In this document: positions 54,459 through 64,000 of the stretch, piece by piece | How positions within the stretch are numbered: position 1 is the first letter of the stretch | Layout of the letters: every line of letters starts with the position of its first letter | NCBI GenBank assembly: GCA_037693485.1 | Contig: CM075346.1 | Coordinates: 133,816,501-133,880,500, forward strand | Source of the DNA: Kitagawia praeruptora | Lineage: Eukaryota; Streptophyta; Magnoliopsida; Apiales; Apiaceae | Direction: 5' to 3' | DNA: 64,000 bases | The notes under the pieces: generated by a model | Database searches by the model: none | What the model was told of the DNA's origin: nothing | The model's input: the letters and a program-made list of their open reading frames with translations, nothing else | Made by a program: the position numbers and the translations under genes

Positions 54459-54731
54459 TAATAAATATTTCAATTGGCAGTTCTGCACCAAACTGATTTA
54501 GCATTCTGCCATTCTACACAAGGGTGACAACAAAAGATAACCAAAACTAATTATTTTTTTCCTATGGATAATGGAGTCTGAATGAGCACTCTTTATATTC
54601 ATACAATCATACTGATTATGTGAACAATGAATCGAGAAATCTTTTTAAAAACATTGATGCTTAGAAATTAAAAGCCACTCTACGAAATCCATCAATCCCG
54701 CCAAAGACTAGAAAATAACATAACATTGTAC

Positions 54732-54864
54732 CTGCATCATCGTAACTTGTGCAGAGAGAGTGGTTGCTTCCGACTGAAGTGTCTGCACTTTCCTCTCTAG
54801 CTCACTAGTATACCTCACTTTTCGCTCCTTCGACCGTGCTGCAGACTGTCTATTTGCAAGAATC
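54732..54864 (-). pseudogene. Captured bZIP exon (basic region and leucine zipper), copy 1
   Basis: The minus-strand exon lies between TTTGCAG and GTACAATG splice sites. It encodes ILANRQSAARSKERKVRYTS followed by the zipper start ELERKVQTLQSEATTLSAQV. NRQSAARSK is the N-x7-R/K basic motif of group-I plant bZIP factors (VIP1/RF2a-like). The 133-bp size and phase match the preceding captured exon, so the spliced frame is continuous. The rest of the zipper and the C-terminus are missing. Confidence 0.88.
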
Positions 54865-55092
54865 CTGCAAATCATTCAACCAAGATTAACCATTTCAACT
54901 ACATCAATATCAAATGTCAATAAATCCACACCCTACTCACATATCCTATATTTCATCATATCTTTCCAATCCATACTTACATAGTTACATATTCATAAAT
55001 GTAACTGAATACAAACTTCAAGCAACAATTAATCAACATTCTAATGAATCAAAGTATCTAAAAATCGATACATAAATACAAAAAGGTCATAC

Positions 55093-55163
55093 CTTTGAGC
55101 TCTTTTGGGTTCAATTAAATGTAATTCAACATCAACTTTTGGGTCTGCATGAAGGAGCTCATG
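55093..55163 (-). pseudogene. Captured upstream bZIP exon, copy 1
   Basis: 71 bp between CCGCAG and GTATGACC. It encodes HELLHADPKVDVELHLIEPK then RAQ and two bases that join the next exon to give an Arg. DPKRAKR-like sequence directly before the basic region is typical of group-I bZIP proteins. With the 133-bp exon it forms a continuous 68-codon stretch. Upstream sequence is not recognisable. Confidence 0.8.
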
Positions 55164-55259
55164 CTGCGGTTACAAGCTTTGGAACAACAGGCACATCTTC
55201 GAGACGGTATGCATGTGATAATTATATTATATCCCTAAAAGTTTGTAAGGGACTTGTGG

Positions 55260-55550
55260 TGTAGGAGATGAGCTCGAGTAAGATAACAGGAGGAGAGAGT
55301 ATGTGAACTAAAGGAAGACTAGATTACTTGCATTAAACTTGAACGGTTACAAGCAATATAAATAGGAACTAAAAACTGAAAAAGTTGCAGACATTAGTTC
55401 ATGCAACACTACTACCTAAAGCTTTTAACCCATGCTTTGAACACTTCTTTTAGAGTGTCTTGATTCTACTACTTCTTGTCTAGTGCAACTTGCTAAAACT
55501 GTTAAAACAAAGAGCAAGTTGGTACAAGTTTTGATTAAACAATTCCAACA
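55260..55550 (-). repeat. 3' LTR of the full-length copia element
   Basis: It starts TGTAGGAG and ends TTCCAACA on the plus strand, 291 bp. A perfect TATAAATA occurs on the plus strand, which is antisense for the element (about 55356-55363). Confidence 0.95.
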
Positions 55551-55563
55551 ATCTCTCCCTTCA
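55551..55563 (-). promoter_or_regulatory. Polypurine tract of the full-length copia element
   Basis: On the minus strand TGAAGGGAGAGAT touches the 3' LTR. Confidence 0.85.
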
Positions 55564-55564
55564 T

Positions 55565-58500
55565 CTAAACTTGATTGTTCAGATTCTTGACCCCGAGTAA
55601 CATCTTCATTTCTTCGAACTTAGTTGCTGTTAATGGCTTGGTTAGTATATCGGCTCTTTGCTCATGAGTCTTCACATATTTCACCACAATTTCTCCACGT
55701 TCCACGCAGTCTCTTATGAAGTGGAACCTCATGTCAATGTGCTTGCTCCTTCCGTTAATGATTGGATTCTTTGTTAAGTTGATTGCAGATTTGTTGTCCA
55801 CATAAATCACCATAGGCCCTGGTGTCACATCCACCATATGTTTCAATAAACTCTGCAACCATATTCCTTGAGTAGCAGCAGCTGTGATGGCCATAAACTC
55901 GGCCTCACACGAAGACAAAGCAACACACCTTTGTTTTTGTGAAACCCAGGTTACCAAATTCTCATTTAAGTAGAAGGCAATCCCAGTTGTACTCTTCCTA
56001 TCGTCCACACAGCCTGCATGATCACTGTCTGAGTATCCACTTAGTAGATAATTACCAGTGCCTTGTTCATACACCAAACCGTACTCTGGAGTGCCTTTTA
56101 TGTATCTTAACACTCTCTTCACAGCATTATAATGCAGCACGGTAGGCTTCTCCATATACCTGCTTAGAACACCCACAGAGTATGCAATGTCTGGACGGGT
56201 GTGTACTAGGTACCTTAACTCCCCTATGATGCTCCTGTACAATGTTGAACTCACTAGCTCTCCACCTTCGTCTTTGTTTATCTGCACTTTAGACTCCATT
56301 GGATACTTAACTGGTTTGCAATTGGACATCCTTGCCTTCTCCAAAATCTTCTTTCCATATGCTGTTTGCTTAATTTCTGTGAACCCTTCTTTCTGACTTA
56401 CTTCCAAACCAAGGTAGTATGCCAATTTTCCCATGTCACACATGTCAAATTCTTGTGCCATCTGTCTTTTGAACTTCAGGATATTGTCGATGCTTGATCC
56501 TGTTACCAGTAGATCATCGACATATACTGCAACTATTAAGCATTCATGACCCTCACGCCTAGTATACACAGCATTATCATAAGGACACCTTGCAAACCCC
56601 AACTTTTTCAGATACTTATTCAACCTTGAATACCATGCTCTAGGCGCCTGACGTAGCCCGTAGAGTGCCTTCAACAATCGATAGACTTTATGTTCCTTAT
56701 TCTTCTTCTCGAAGCCAGTGGGCCGAGTTACATATACTTCCTCGAGTAGCTCACCATTTAGAAATGCTGATTTCACGTCTAAATGGTGCACTTGCCACCC
56801 TTGTTTCGTTGCCAAAGCCAACAGTAGCCTTACTGTTTCCAATCGTGTTACTGGTGCAAATACTTCATCGAAGTCTATACCCTTCTTCTGCACATAACCC
56901 CTTGCCACGAGCCTTGCCTTGAATTTTACTATTTCACCATTACTGTCCTTCTTGATTTTGTATACCCACTTCAAACTGATGGGCTTTCGACCTGGTGGGA
57001 GTTCTGTTAATTCCCATGTCTTGTTCTTCTCGATGGATTCTATCTCGGCCCTCATAGCTTCCCTCCAGTCATTGTTTTCATTTGCTTGCTCAAATGTCTT
57101 TGGTTCTTCCACTCCCAAGAAATACAGTTCATCTAAGAGCTCCACTTCGTCTGTTTCGTTGTAGATGTCACTTAACAAGCGAAACTTTCTGGGCTCACTT
57201 GACTGACTTGACCCACTTGATTCATTTGATTCTTCTACCTCACTTGTATTTCCAGACATTTGAGAACTATATCCCATGTCCTCATTTCCATGGAATGAAC
57301 TTCTTGCAGAACTTGGTGTGTGTGGTGACAGTGTCTCATTGTTACTGTCATTGTTTCTAGTAGTTTGCATATCAAGAACAACAAAACTACCAGGCACATT
57401 GTTACTTTGCGTGCCAGAATGCTCCCAGTTCCAAGCCTTTTCTTCTTCAAACACTACATCACGACTGACATGTAGTCTTTCAGTGTTTGGATTGTATAAT
57501 CTGTGAGCCTTCGTTCCTGGCTCTTTCCCTAAGTATACCATCTTGACACTTCTGTCATCAAGCTTCCCCAAAGCCACATTTTGAGTTTTAACATGTGCCA
57601 AGCATCCAAAAATCCTCACATGATCTAGTTTTGGTTTCAAACCAGTCCATGCCTCATAGGGGGTTTCCCCTTTCAAACATTTCGTTGGCAAACGATTCAA
57701 TAGATAGACAGCATGTCTTACTGCCTCTCCCCACATCTTTGATGGCATATTTTTCTCCTTCAACAGGCTTCTTGTCATAGCAATTACTGTCCGATTTCTC
57801 CTCTCTACGACCCCGTTTTGTTGTGGGGTGTAGGGGGCTGTCAAATGTCTCTTGATGCCTGCATTGTCACAGAATGTTTCAAAAACTTTTGATGTGAATT
57901 CTCCACCTCTGTCAGTTCGAAGAACCTTGATAGTATCTTTAGCCTCTTTTTCAACTAATACCTTAAATTTCTTGAAAGCCTCCAATGCCTGATCCTTCGT
58001 TTTTAACAGATACAACCACATTGTACGACTGAAATCATCTACTAACAGGAATACATACCTATTTCCAGCAGGTGTAGGTGGAGTGATAGGTCCACATAGG
58101 TCAGCATGTATCAATTCAAGCTTCTTTGTTGCCACAAACTCAGACCTTGATGGGAACGGCTTTCTCGTTTGTTTTGCTAGTAGACAACCATCACACACAG
58201 TCTTTGGTTGCACCAGCTTTGGGAGTCCTCGTGCCATTTCCTTTTCTGACATAGCCTTTAATGACTGAAAATTCACATGGCCTAATCTTGAGTGCCATAA
58301 CCAAGTCAGTTCTTCAACCTTCGACAACATACATCTGGAGTTGCATTCTTCGATAACTATCTTATACAGCCTGTTGGATGACCTCTGTACCTTCATTAGC
58401 AGTCTCCCAGTCACATCATACACCCACAAAAAATCACCATTTAGCACAACTTTGTTGCCATCTTCAGAGAGTTGTCCCAGAGATATGATATTGTTACATA

Positions 58501-59827
58501 GCGTAGGGATGTAGTACACCTCCCTAAGTGTATGTTCCTCACCATTTTTACACTTAAAAGTGATCGTACCTTTTCCTTTAATCTTGACTGTAGACCCATC
58601 TCCAAAGCGTACTTGGCCTGTCACACTTTCGTTTAGCTCATTGAATTTCTCACGGTGTCCAGTCATATGATTGCTGGCACCATTGTCTAAATACCACATG
58701 TTTTTGTCCACCTTGACACCACCCTTCTGGTCAAAACTTGGCACCACTTTTTCTTCATTCAGTAGTACCACTTTTTCACTGTTTTGATCGAGCTCTGTCA
58801 ACAGCAACGTGGGCTCATCATCTTCTGTCTTTGTGAGATTAGACTCATGTGTCTGCTCCTTATTTTTCTCCTTCTCCCTTCGAGGTTTTCTACACTCAGC
58901 TGCGTAGTGGCCATAGACATTACAGTTAAAACATTTAACTGTACTCCTGTCACGAGTGTAACCTTTGTCTGTTCCTTCACTTTTGTTTTGTTGCTGTTGG
59001 TAATGCCCTCTCCCACCACTGTGATTTCGAGGACTATGTCTACCTCGACCACGAGCTCCAAAGCCACCCCTTGGCCTTTGATTCTGGGATGTAGGTGACC
59101 AGTTCTTGGTCCACTTCTTTGTCTTGTCTTCCTGTGTTAACAGTAACTGTGCCCCTGAGCTTTCAGTCTTGCCTTTCATCCTTTCTTCGTGTGCCTTGAG
59201 TCTCCCCACTACTTCTTCAACTGTCATCACTTTCATGTCTCCAAATTGTTCAATATTTGAAGCAATTTGTAGAAACTTCTCAGGCACTGCACGTAAGATT
59301 TTTCTTACAACATTTGACTCTTCCATGGTTTCTCCAAGTACACGTATGTTGGTTACTATTCCACTTAACCTCATACAGAAATCATCTATTTGGTCTGTCT
59401 CCTTCATAACTAGAGATTCAAAGTCTCCTTTCAACGTTTGCACCTTTGCTTCCTTTACTCGTTCTGCACCCATGCACATCGTTCTAATCATCTCCCATGC
59501 CTCCTTTGCAGTTTCCTTTTCAGCTATGGTCAATAATACATCCTCAGGTACACCCTGATAGATTGCAGCAAGGGCTACTTGGACTGTCCTATCGTCGACA
59601 GCAACTTTGGGATCTTTCTGCTCAACTGCATCCCATACTCCTTGTGCTTTCATGAATACTTTCATCTTTAATGACCATGCTGTGTAATTAGTTCTTGTTA
59701 GCATTGGATAGTTTAAGCTAACAGATCCGCCTTCTTTTGCCTTAGAGGTTTCACTGGTTTGTGTATGTGTTTGAGTTGGAGGTGTTTCCATGGTTTGTGT
59801 GATATGTTTGGGTTGATATTTGGGCAT
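55565..59827 (-). CDS. Copia Gag-Pol polyprotein, intact, 1420 aa
   Basis: One uninterrupted frame from ATG 59827, close to the PBS, to just before the polypurine tract. The gag part starts with LNYPMLTRTNYTAWSLKMKV (about residues 39-58). The zinc knuckle CFNCNVYGHYAAEC is near 297-310 and the protease YLDNGASNHMTG near 379. A GAG-pre-integrase with CDGCLLAKQ follows. The integrase has HADLCGP near 574, RTDRGGEF near 637 and VVERRNRT near 673 (D,D35E). The reverse transcriptase has YVDDLL near 1100 and RNase H has GYSDSDHAGC near 1263. It ends soon after ADILTKPL. All catalytic motifs are present. The length is typical for a compact single-ORF copia element. Together with identical LTRs this suggests a working copy. 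Confidence 0.97.
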   Translation of the reverse strand: MPKYQPKHITQTMETPPTQTHTQTSETSKAKEGGSVSLNYPMLTRTNYTAWSLKMKVFMKAQGVWDAVEQKDPKVAVDDRTVQVALAAIYQGVPEDVLLTIAEKETAKEAWEMIRTMCMGAERVKEAKVQTLKGDFESLVMKETDQIDDFCMRLSGIVTNIRVLGETMEESNVVRKILRAVPEKFLQIASNIEQFGDMKVMTVEEVVGRLKAHEERMKGKTESSGAQLLLTQEDKTKKWTKNWSPTSQNQRPRGGFGARGRGRHSPRNHSGGRGHYQQQQNKSEGTDKGYTRDRSTVKCFNCNVYGHYAAECRKPRREKEKNKEQTHESNLTKTEDDEPTLLLTELDQNSEKVVLLNEEKVVPSFDQKGGVKVDKNMWYLDNGASNHMTGHREKFNELNESVTGQVRFGDGSTVKIKGKGTITFKCKNGEEHTLREVYYIPTLCNNIISLGQLSEDGNKVVLNGDFLWVYDVTGRLLMKVQRSSNRLYKIVIEECNSRCMLSKVEELTWLWHSRLGHVNFQSLKAMSEKEMARGLPKLVQPKTVCDGCLLAKQTRKPFPSRSEFVATKKLELIHADLCGPITPPTPAGNRYVFLLVDDFSRTMWLYLLKTKDQALEAFKKFKVLVEKEAKDTIKVLRTDRGGEFTSKVFETFCDNAGIKRHLTAPYTPQQNGVVERRNRTVIAMTRSLLKEKNMPSKMWGEAVRHAVYLLNRLPTKCLKGETPYEAWTGLKPKLDHVRIFGCLAHVKTQNVALGKLDDRSVKMVYLGKEPGTKAHRLYNPNTERLHVSRDVVFEEEKAWNWEHSGTQSNNVPGSFVVLDMQTTRNNDSNNETLSPHTPSSARSSFHGNEDMGYSSQMSGNTSEVEESNESSGSSQSSEPRKFRLLSDIYNETDEVELLDELYFLGVEEPKTFEQANENNDWREAMRAEIESIEKNKTWELTELPPGRKPISLKWVYKIKKDSNGEIVKFKARLVARGYVQKKGIDFDEVFAPVTRLETVRLLLALATKQGWQVHHLDVKSAFLNGELLEEVYVTRPTGFEKKNKEHKVYRLLKALYGLRQAPRAWYSRLNKYLKKLGFARCPYDNAVYTRREGHECLIVAVYVDDLLVTGSSIDNILKFKRQMAQEFDMCDMGKLAYYLGLEVSQKEGFTEIKQTAYGKKILEKARMSNCKPVKYPMESKVQINKDEGGELVSSTLYRSIIGELRYLVHTRPDIAYSVGVLSRYMEKPTVLHYNAVKRVLRYIKGTPEYGLVYEQGTGNYLLSGYSDSDHAGCVDDRKSTTGIAFYLNENLVTWVSQKQRCVALSSCEAEFMAITAAATQGIWLQSLLKHMVDVTPGPMVIYVDNKSAINLTKNPIINGRSKHIDMRFHFIRDCVERGEIVVKYVKTHEQRADILTKPLTATKFEEMKMLLGVKNLNNQV

Positions 59828-59840
59828 GTAACAAGCCGAA

Positions 59841-59852
59841 TCTCTGATACCA
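59841..59852 (-). promoter_or_regulatory. Primer-binding site of the full-length copia element
   Basis: On the minus strand TGGTATCAGAGA follows the 5' LTR after three bases and matches initiator-Met tRNA at 11 or 12 positions. Confidence 0.9.
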
Positions 59853-59855
59853 CAA

Positions 59856-60146
59856 TGTAGGAGATGAGCTCGAGTAAGATAACAGGAGGAGAGAGTATGT
59901 GAACTAAAGGAAGACTAGATTACTTGCATTAAACTTGAACGGTTACAAGCAATATAAATAGGAACTAAAAACTGAAAAAGTTGCAGACATTAGTTCATGC
60001 AACACTACTACCTAAAGCTTTTAACCCATGCTTTGAACACTTCTTTTAGAGTGTCTTGATTCTACTACTTCTTGTCTAGTGCAACTTGCTAAAACTGTTA
60101 AAACAAAGAGCAAGTTGGTACAAGTTTTGATTAAACAATTCCAACA
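59856..60146 (-). repeat. 5' LTR of the full-length copia element
   Basis: 291 bp, identical to the partner at 55260-55550. Confidence 0.95.
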
Positions 60147-60250
60147 TGTGGTTCATTACCTCCAGCAGTTCTCCCATTATAGTATGATAATGTTGAAAAT
60201 TTAATCAGTACTTGGCAGAAAAGATTAAATCTATACATATAAAAGGGCTT

Positions 60251-60423
60251 TTGCAACCTCAGTTTTCAGTTGCAACTTTTGCAACCTCAGTTGCAACTTT
60301 TGCAACCTCAGTTGCAACTTTTGCAAACTCAGTTGCAACTTTTGCAAACTCAGTTGCAACTCCTCAGTTGCAACTTTTGCAACCTCAGTTGCAACTTTTG
60401 CAACCTCAGTTGCAACTGCGGTT
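60251..60423. repeat. 21-bp TTGCAAC tandem array, copy 2
   Basis: About eight units of the same GTTGCAACTTTTGCAACCTCA repeat as at 51911-52208, with fewer copies. The left junction AGGGCTTTTGCAACC marks the tandem-duplication breakpoint. Confidence 0.92.
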
Positions 60424-61130
60424 TGCAACACTACTAGAAACAGGTCAATAGACATCGGCTAAAAACCGATGTCTGGCCATTTTGCAACCGATGTCTTTGT
60501 GGGTGTAGAGAAAGGTCCAACCCCTTTCACATCGGTTTTAAACCGATGTCAAAGAGTATCTATCACATCGTTCACATCCTTTTCACATCGGTTTTAAACC
60601 GATGTCAAAGAGAATCTATCACATCGTTTACAGGAACCTGACTGATGTTAGATACTATCTATAACATCGGTTACTAGAAACTAACCGATGTCAAAGAGTA
60701 CTTTAGACATCATTTTCTGTTATAACCGATGTGTTTCATACATATTAACATCAGTTAGTCACCGATGTCAAAGAGTACTGTATTCATATATATATACACC
60801 AAAATAATACTAAAATAAATGCTGTATTGATGCAACTTATCAATCCAAAACCCAAACACTTATGAAAATAACAAAAACTTCATTATCATTACCAAAAAAA
60901 TTCAGTATATACATCAATGACTATCCGCAAAACTAACAAACTAGCTACATTTCAAGTCGATAACATAAATACAAAGACCAGAGTCACAAACATAAACCAA
61001 ATCATAAACTGTTCTACACATCGACTACTGCACTATAAAGCTAAGGTTTAAGACCAGAGTCCCCACGGATGAAATGAGAGAAACACACGCTCACAGAAAT
61101 ACATTTTCCAAATCTGAAATTTCATGAAAT

Positions 61131-61223
61131 TCAGTAAAAATGACGTTTCCTATATTGAAACCTTGCCACGACACCAACTGCAGCACCACCCAAGTGAGCA
61201 GATCCAGAAACTCGCGTATCTCC
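61131..61223 (-). pseudogene. Captured rhomboid last exon, copy 2
   Basis: Identical to 52917-53009, including the acceptor and the AHLGG...G motif. Confidence 0.63.
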
Positions 61224-62439
61224 CTGAAAAATGGAAAAGAAGAAGAGTTGTTTCAGTTACACAAAACTCATTGGGAAGGAACCCAAGCATACAAATTATA
61301 GTTTCCAATGCGTATGTTTTTAATGAAGAAGTTAATAGCCATCCAGTAAATATAGGTTATAATTTTCAATTCAAATACTAAAAGGCACTTAAAAGACCTG
61401 TAGAGTAGATTTACTACTTTAACTTGATCCAATATCTATAAACTGTAAGCATCCGATTTTTAAACTACAAGGTCAAATGTGAACAAGTACTAGAGGTTAT
61501 TTTAAGTGCAGATGAAATTTTTTAATGAAACCCAAATTTAGTTACCAACAATTAAAACTATTAATCTGGAAATCATCAATACAAGCTTATCATATTTAAT
61601 GGAATCGTTAAACAAGTTAATCAGGGGACAGGGTTACTACTTAGGGTTGATGTTTACTGTGGTAATGGTTGGTTGACATATACGTCAAAGTTTTCCAACG
61701 CATATTTCATTGTCTGTAAGCCATATACATTAATACAATAAAGCAAGTTAATTGCCAAGCTATTTATAAATGGACATAGATTTTATTGGTTACTAAATGA
61801 CATCAAATAAGGTGCGAAAACAATCTGATCCTCACCCTTCCATAGATGCAGGTGCATAACCGTGCACCACGGTAATGGTTCCCGCTTCCAATTCAAAACA
61901 CAGTTAGAGATTATTTACTTGGCTAATGCTTAGAGATTAGCATTATGCAGAGAATAATAATCATTTCCACTGATCACTGATCTTCTTTACTAAGTAATCA
62001 TTGCTTAACATCTGAATTCAATATGGACATACAGTGCGAAAAAATAGAATGAAGAGGTCTAATAATTTAATATATGTGCGAGCACACATAAAAATAAGAC
62101 ACATCAAGTCAATCACTAGATAAGTACAATTAACAACCAAAGAGTCATAGTTGTTCTAAACGATACTGCCAAATATAAGTACTTCTCCATTTTAGACTGA
62201 TCAGTCGAGAGAAAGGACAAAATAAACATACTCCAATAAATAAATTTAAAAAACCCATGAAAGCAGGGTGCATGTCTCATTTTAGAGGCCTTTCAATTAA
62301 GACACGATGTATCACAACTTTCTTGATTTTACCAAATCTAGAAGAACTATAATATTACATAGAACTGTTTGTACTAAACTTAAACTATGGCTTCATGGTG
62401 AAAACTGATTGGCATATTCCCGAGGGGGTGGCACATATA

Positions 62440-62676
62440 CTCCCTCTGTTTCTTTTTATACGACGCTTGACTTTTTCCACACATTTCAAAGCGACATTTC
62501 AAAGCGCTTTGACGGTATACTTAAAATTATTATATTTAAAATTTTCCTTTTTTGAACTAGAATATATTTTACATATCTTTATTTACCAAAGAAAATTTTA
62601 AGAGTAATAATTTGAAGTACACGTCAAAGCATTTTGAAGAGGGTGAAAAGTGTCATATAAAAAGAAAAGGAGGGAG
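62440..62676. mobile_element. Stowaway MITE, copy 2
   Basis: Duplicate of 54222-54458 with one base difference and the same TA flanks. Confidence 0.92.
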
Positions 62677-62949
62677 TAATAAATATTTCAATTGGCAGTT
62701 CTGCACCAAACTGATTTAGCATTCTGCCATTCTACACAAGGGTGACAACAAAAGATAACCAAAACTAATTATTTTTTTCCTATGGATAATGGAGTCTGAA
62801 TGAGCACTCTTTATATTCATACAATCATACTGATTATGTGAACAATGAATCGAGAAATCTTTTTAAAAACATTGATGCTTAGAAATTAAAAGCCACTCTA
62901 CGAAATCCATCAATCCCGCCAAAGACTAGAAAATAACATAACATTGTAC

Positions 62950-63082
62950 CTGCATCATCGTAACTTGTGCAGAGAGAGTGGTTGCTTCCGACTGAAGTGT
63001 CTGCACTTTCCTCTCTAGCTCACTAGTATACCTCACTTTTCGCTCCTTCGACCGTGCTGCAGACTGTCTATTTGCAAGAATC
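62950..63082 (-). pseudogene. Captured bZIP exon, copy 2
   Basis: Same as 54732-54864: ANRQSAARSKERK basic region and zipper start, with both splice sites kept. Confidence 0.87.
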
Positions 63083-63310
63083 CTGCAAATCATTCAACCA
63101 AGATTAACCATTTCAACTACATCAATATCAAATGTCAATAAATCCACACCCTACTCACATATCCTATATTTCATCATATCTTTCCAATCCATACTTACAT
63201 AGTTACATATTCATAAATGTAACTGAATACAAACTTCAAGCAACAATTAATCAACATTCTAATGAATCAAAGTATCTAAAAATCGATACATAAATACAAA
63301 AAGGTCATAC

Positions 63311-63381
63311 CTTTGAGCTCTTTTGGGTTCAATTAAATGTAATTCAACATCAACTTTTGGGTCTGCATGAAGGAGCTCATG
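63311..63381 (-). pseudogene. Captured upstream bZIP exon, copy 2
   Basis: Same as 55093-55163. It joins the 133-bp exon in phase. Confidence 0.79.
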
Positions 63382-63576
63382 CTGCGGTTACAAGCTTTGG
63401 AACAACAGGCACATCTTCGAGACGGTATGCATGTGATAATTATATTATATCCCTAAAAGTTTGTAAGGGACTTGTGGTTCATTACCTCCAGCAGTTCTCC
63501 CATTATAGTATGATAATGTTGAAAATTTAATCAGTACTTGGCAGAAAAGATTAAATCTATACATATAAAAGGGCTT

Positions 63577-64000
63577 GCAACTTGTATCTCCTTCTTAGCC
63601 TTGCATTATTGCATCCTGAAAACATCTTGACCTGCATTCAGGGAATACAGGACAGATTAAACACTACACATAAACAAACATATCACTTAAAGCTTATTTC
63701 GTCCCATACATCAATTTCTTGCATAATCATAATTAAAATAAAACTTTAAAAAGAGTCAAATATTTTAATACAGATATAGTGAACATACACTTCAAATACA
63801 CCACCCCTTGCTGTTCCTTCTGCACTCCATACAATATCCACCTAAGAAAGTAATATGATTAATGATAATAATCAGTATGCACAAAATTGATGCATGTGTT
63901 TCAAATTTTAACATTCTAAACTATGAGTAATATATAAAGCCATAAAGGACTGATAACCAACAATCATTCTGTAAATTTTTTATTAACCACAGTAGTTTGA
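63577..64000. other. Unique sequence at the right edge
   Basis: Non-repeated relative to the rest of the window. Apart from the possible exons nothing is recognised. Confidence 0.4.
63791..63841 (-). pseudogene. Possible further captured exon, unidentified
   Basis: A 51-bp minus-strand stretch between CTTTCTTAG and GTGTATGT reads VDIVWSAEGTARGGVFE. A second acceptor-like TGAATGCAG precedes a frame starting at 63631. I do not recognise the protein. The regular exon-like layout, in the same orientation as the bZIP exons, suggests another captured gene piece or part of a host gene extending past the window. Confidence 0.3.

Larger units (their letters stand above)
52215..55259. mobile_element. 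End of a second CACTA element, copy 1 of duplicated block
   Basis: It starts CACTACTAGAAACAGG, followed by subterminal palindromic units such as ACATCGGTTTTAAACCGATG (52230-52560). The opposite end is not in the window. Inside are captured host exons on the minus strand and a Stowaway MITE. At 55259 the block is interrupted by the copia element and resumes at 60147-60250. Confidence 0.75.
55260..60146 (-). mobile_element. Full-length Ty1-copia element with identical LTRs, 4.9 kb
   Basis: 291-bp LTRs (55260-55550 and 59856-60146) are identical at every base. TGTGG is duplicated on both sides (55255-55259 and 60147-60151), while the uninterrupted second copy of the host block has a single TGTGG at the corresponding place. 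The PBS, one long gag-pol frame and the polypurine tract are all present. All known requirements for autonomous movement are visible. The lineage within Ty1-copia is not resolved by eye, but it is clearly distinct from the Sireviruses. Confidence 0.97.
60251..63576. repeat. Second copy of a roughly 3.3-kb tandem duplication
   Basis: It matches 51911-55259 plus 60147-60250. By eye the differences outside the variable TTGCAAC array are a 4-bp insertion near 61994 and one T/C change (54252 versus 62470). The copy ends AAAAGGGCTT, followed here by GCAACTTGTATC and in copy 1 by the array. TTGCAACTT at the join suggests a microhomology-mediated duplication. Confidence 0.93.
60429..64000. mobile_element. 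Second CACTA element, copy 2, running off the window
   Basis: It starts CACTACTAGAAACAGG with the same ACATCGG palindromic subterminal units. Unlike copy 1, it continues into unique sequence past 63576. The other terminus is not reached. Confidence 0.7.

Noticed and set aside
1..64000. CRISPR array, prophage, bacterial operon or organellar DNA
   Set aside because: The tandem repeats are head-to-tail without unique spacers of constant length, and all recognisable genes are plant nuclear or plant transposon types.

Overview
This is a stretch of nuclear plant DNA, almost certainly from a eudicot. Introns are AT-rich with GT..AG borders, and the repeats are plant types: Ty1-copia Sireviruses, a Tat-type Ty3-gypsy element, CACTA, hAT, PIF/Harbinger, Stowaway and Helitron. 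The one intact host gene encodes a plant-specific DUF674 protein. An asterid is my guess, based only on the style of the repeats. More than 80 percent of the window is transposable-element sequence, and I see no bacterial, organellar or CRISPR feature.

Region 1 (1-9902) is a gene-poor flank. It holds a broken cytochrome P450 N-terminus (260-514, minus), a small CACTA-like element (837-1307), a Helitron 3' end near 3495, a hAT MITE with a perfect 8-bp target-site duplication (4226-4868), the two-exon DUF674 gene (5605-6477, minus), and a degenerate hAT-like element (about 7736-9357) split by a Tourist-like PIF/Harbinger element (8303-9168).

Region 2 (9903-51042) is one 41-kb nest. The outer shell is a CACTA element with TAT target-site duplications and matching CACTACAACAAAAA ends. 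Its TNP2-like and TNPA-like genes are both broken, it carries a fragment of an S-domain receptor kinase in the TNPA leader, and it holds four spaced tRNA-like A-box/B-box/T-run modules. A Tat-type gypsy element in minus orientation sits inside it (13812-45774, TCAAC duplication, 498-bp LTRs differing at 12 positions). This element carries an antisense spliced gene of the 'putative gypsy type transposase' family and three unrelated tandem arrays in its 3' untranslated region. Two plus-strand Sireviruses sit inside the gypsy. Copy A (18582-26957) has lost its right end by a deletion that also removed gypsy sequence. Copy B (28999-41619) is complete, with AGCAC duplications and 610-bp LTRs differing at 6 positions. 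Both have gag and pol in different frames, and B has a very long third ORF, now broken in three places.

Region 3 (51043-64000) has a 90-bp-arm foldback, a 43-bp repeat and a 21-bp TTGCAAC repeat array. These are followed by one end of another CACTA element that has captured exons of a group-I bZIP factor and of a rhomboid protease. About 3.3 kb of this is present twice in tandem and is almost identical. The first copy is interrupted by a full-length copia element (55260-60146, minus) with identical LTRs and an uninterrupted 1420-codon gag-pol, the best candidate for a live transposon here.

The LTR differences (2.4, 1.0 and 0 percent) agree with the nesting order: CACTA first, then gypsy, then Sirevirus B, with the minus-strand copia most recent.
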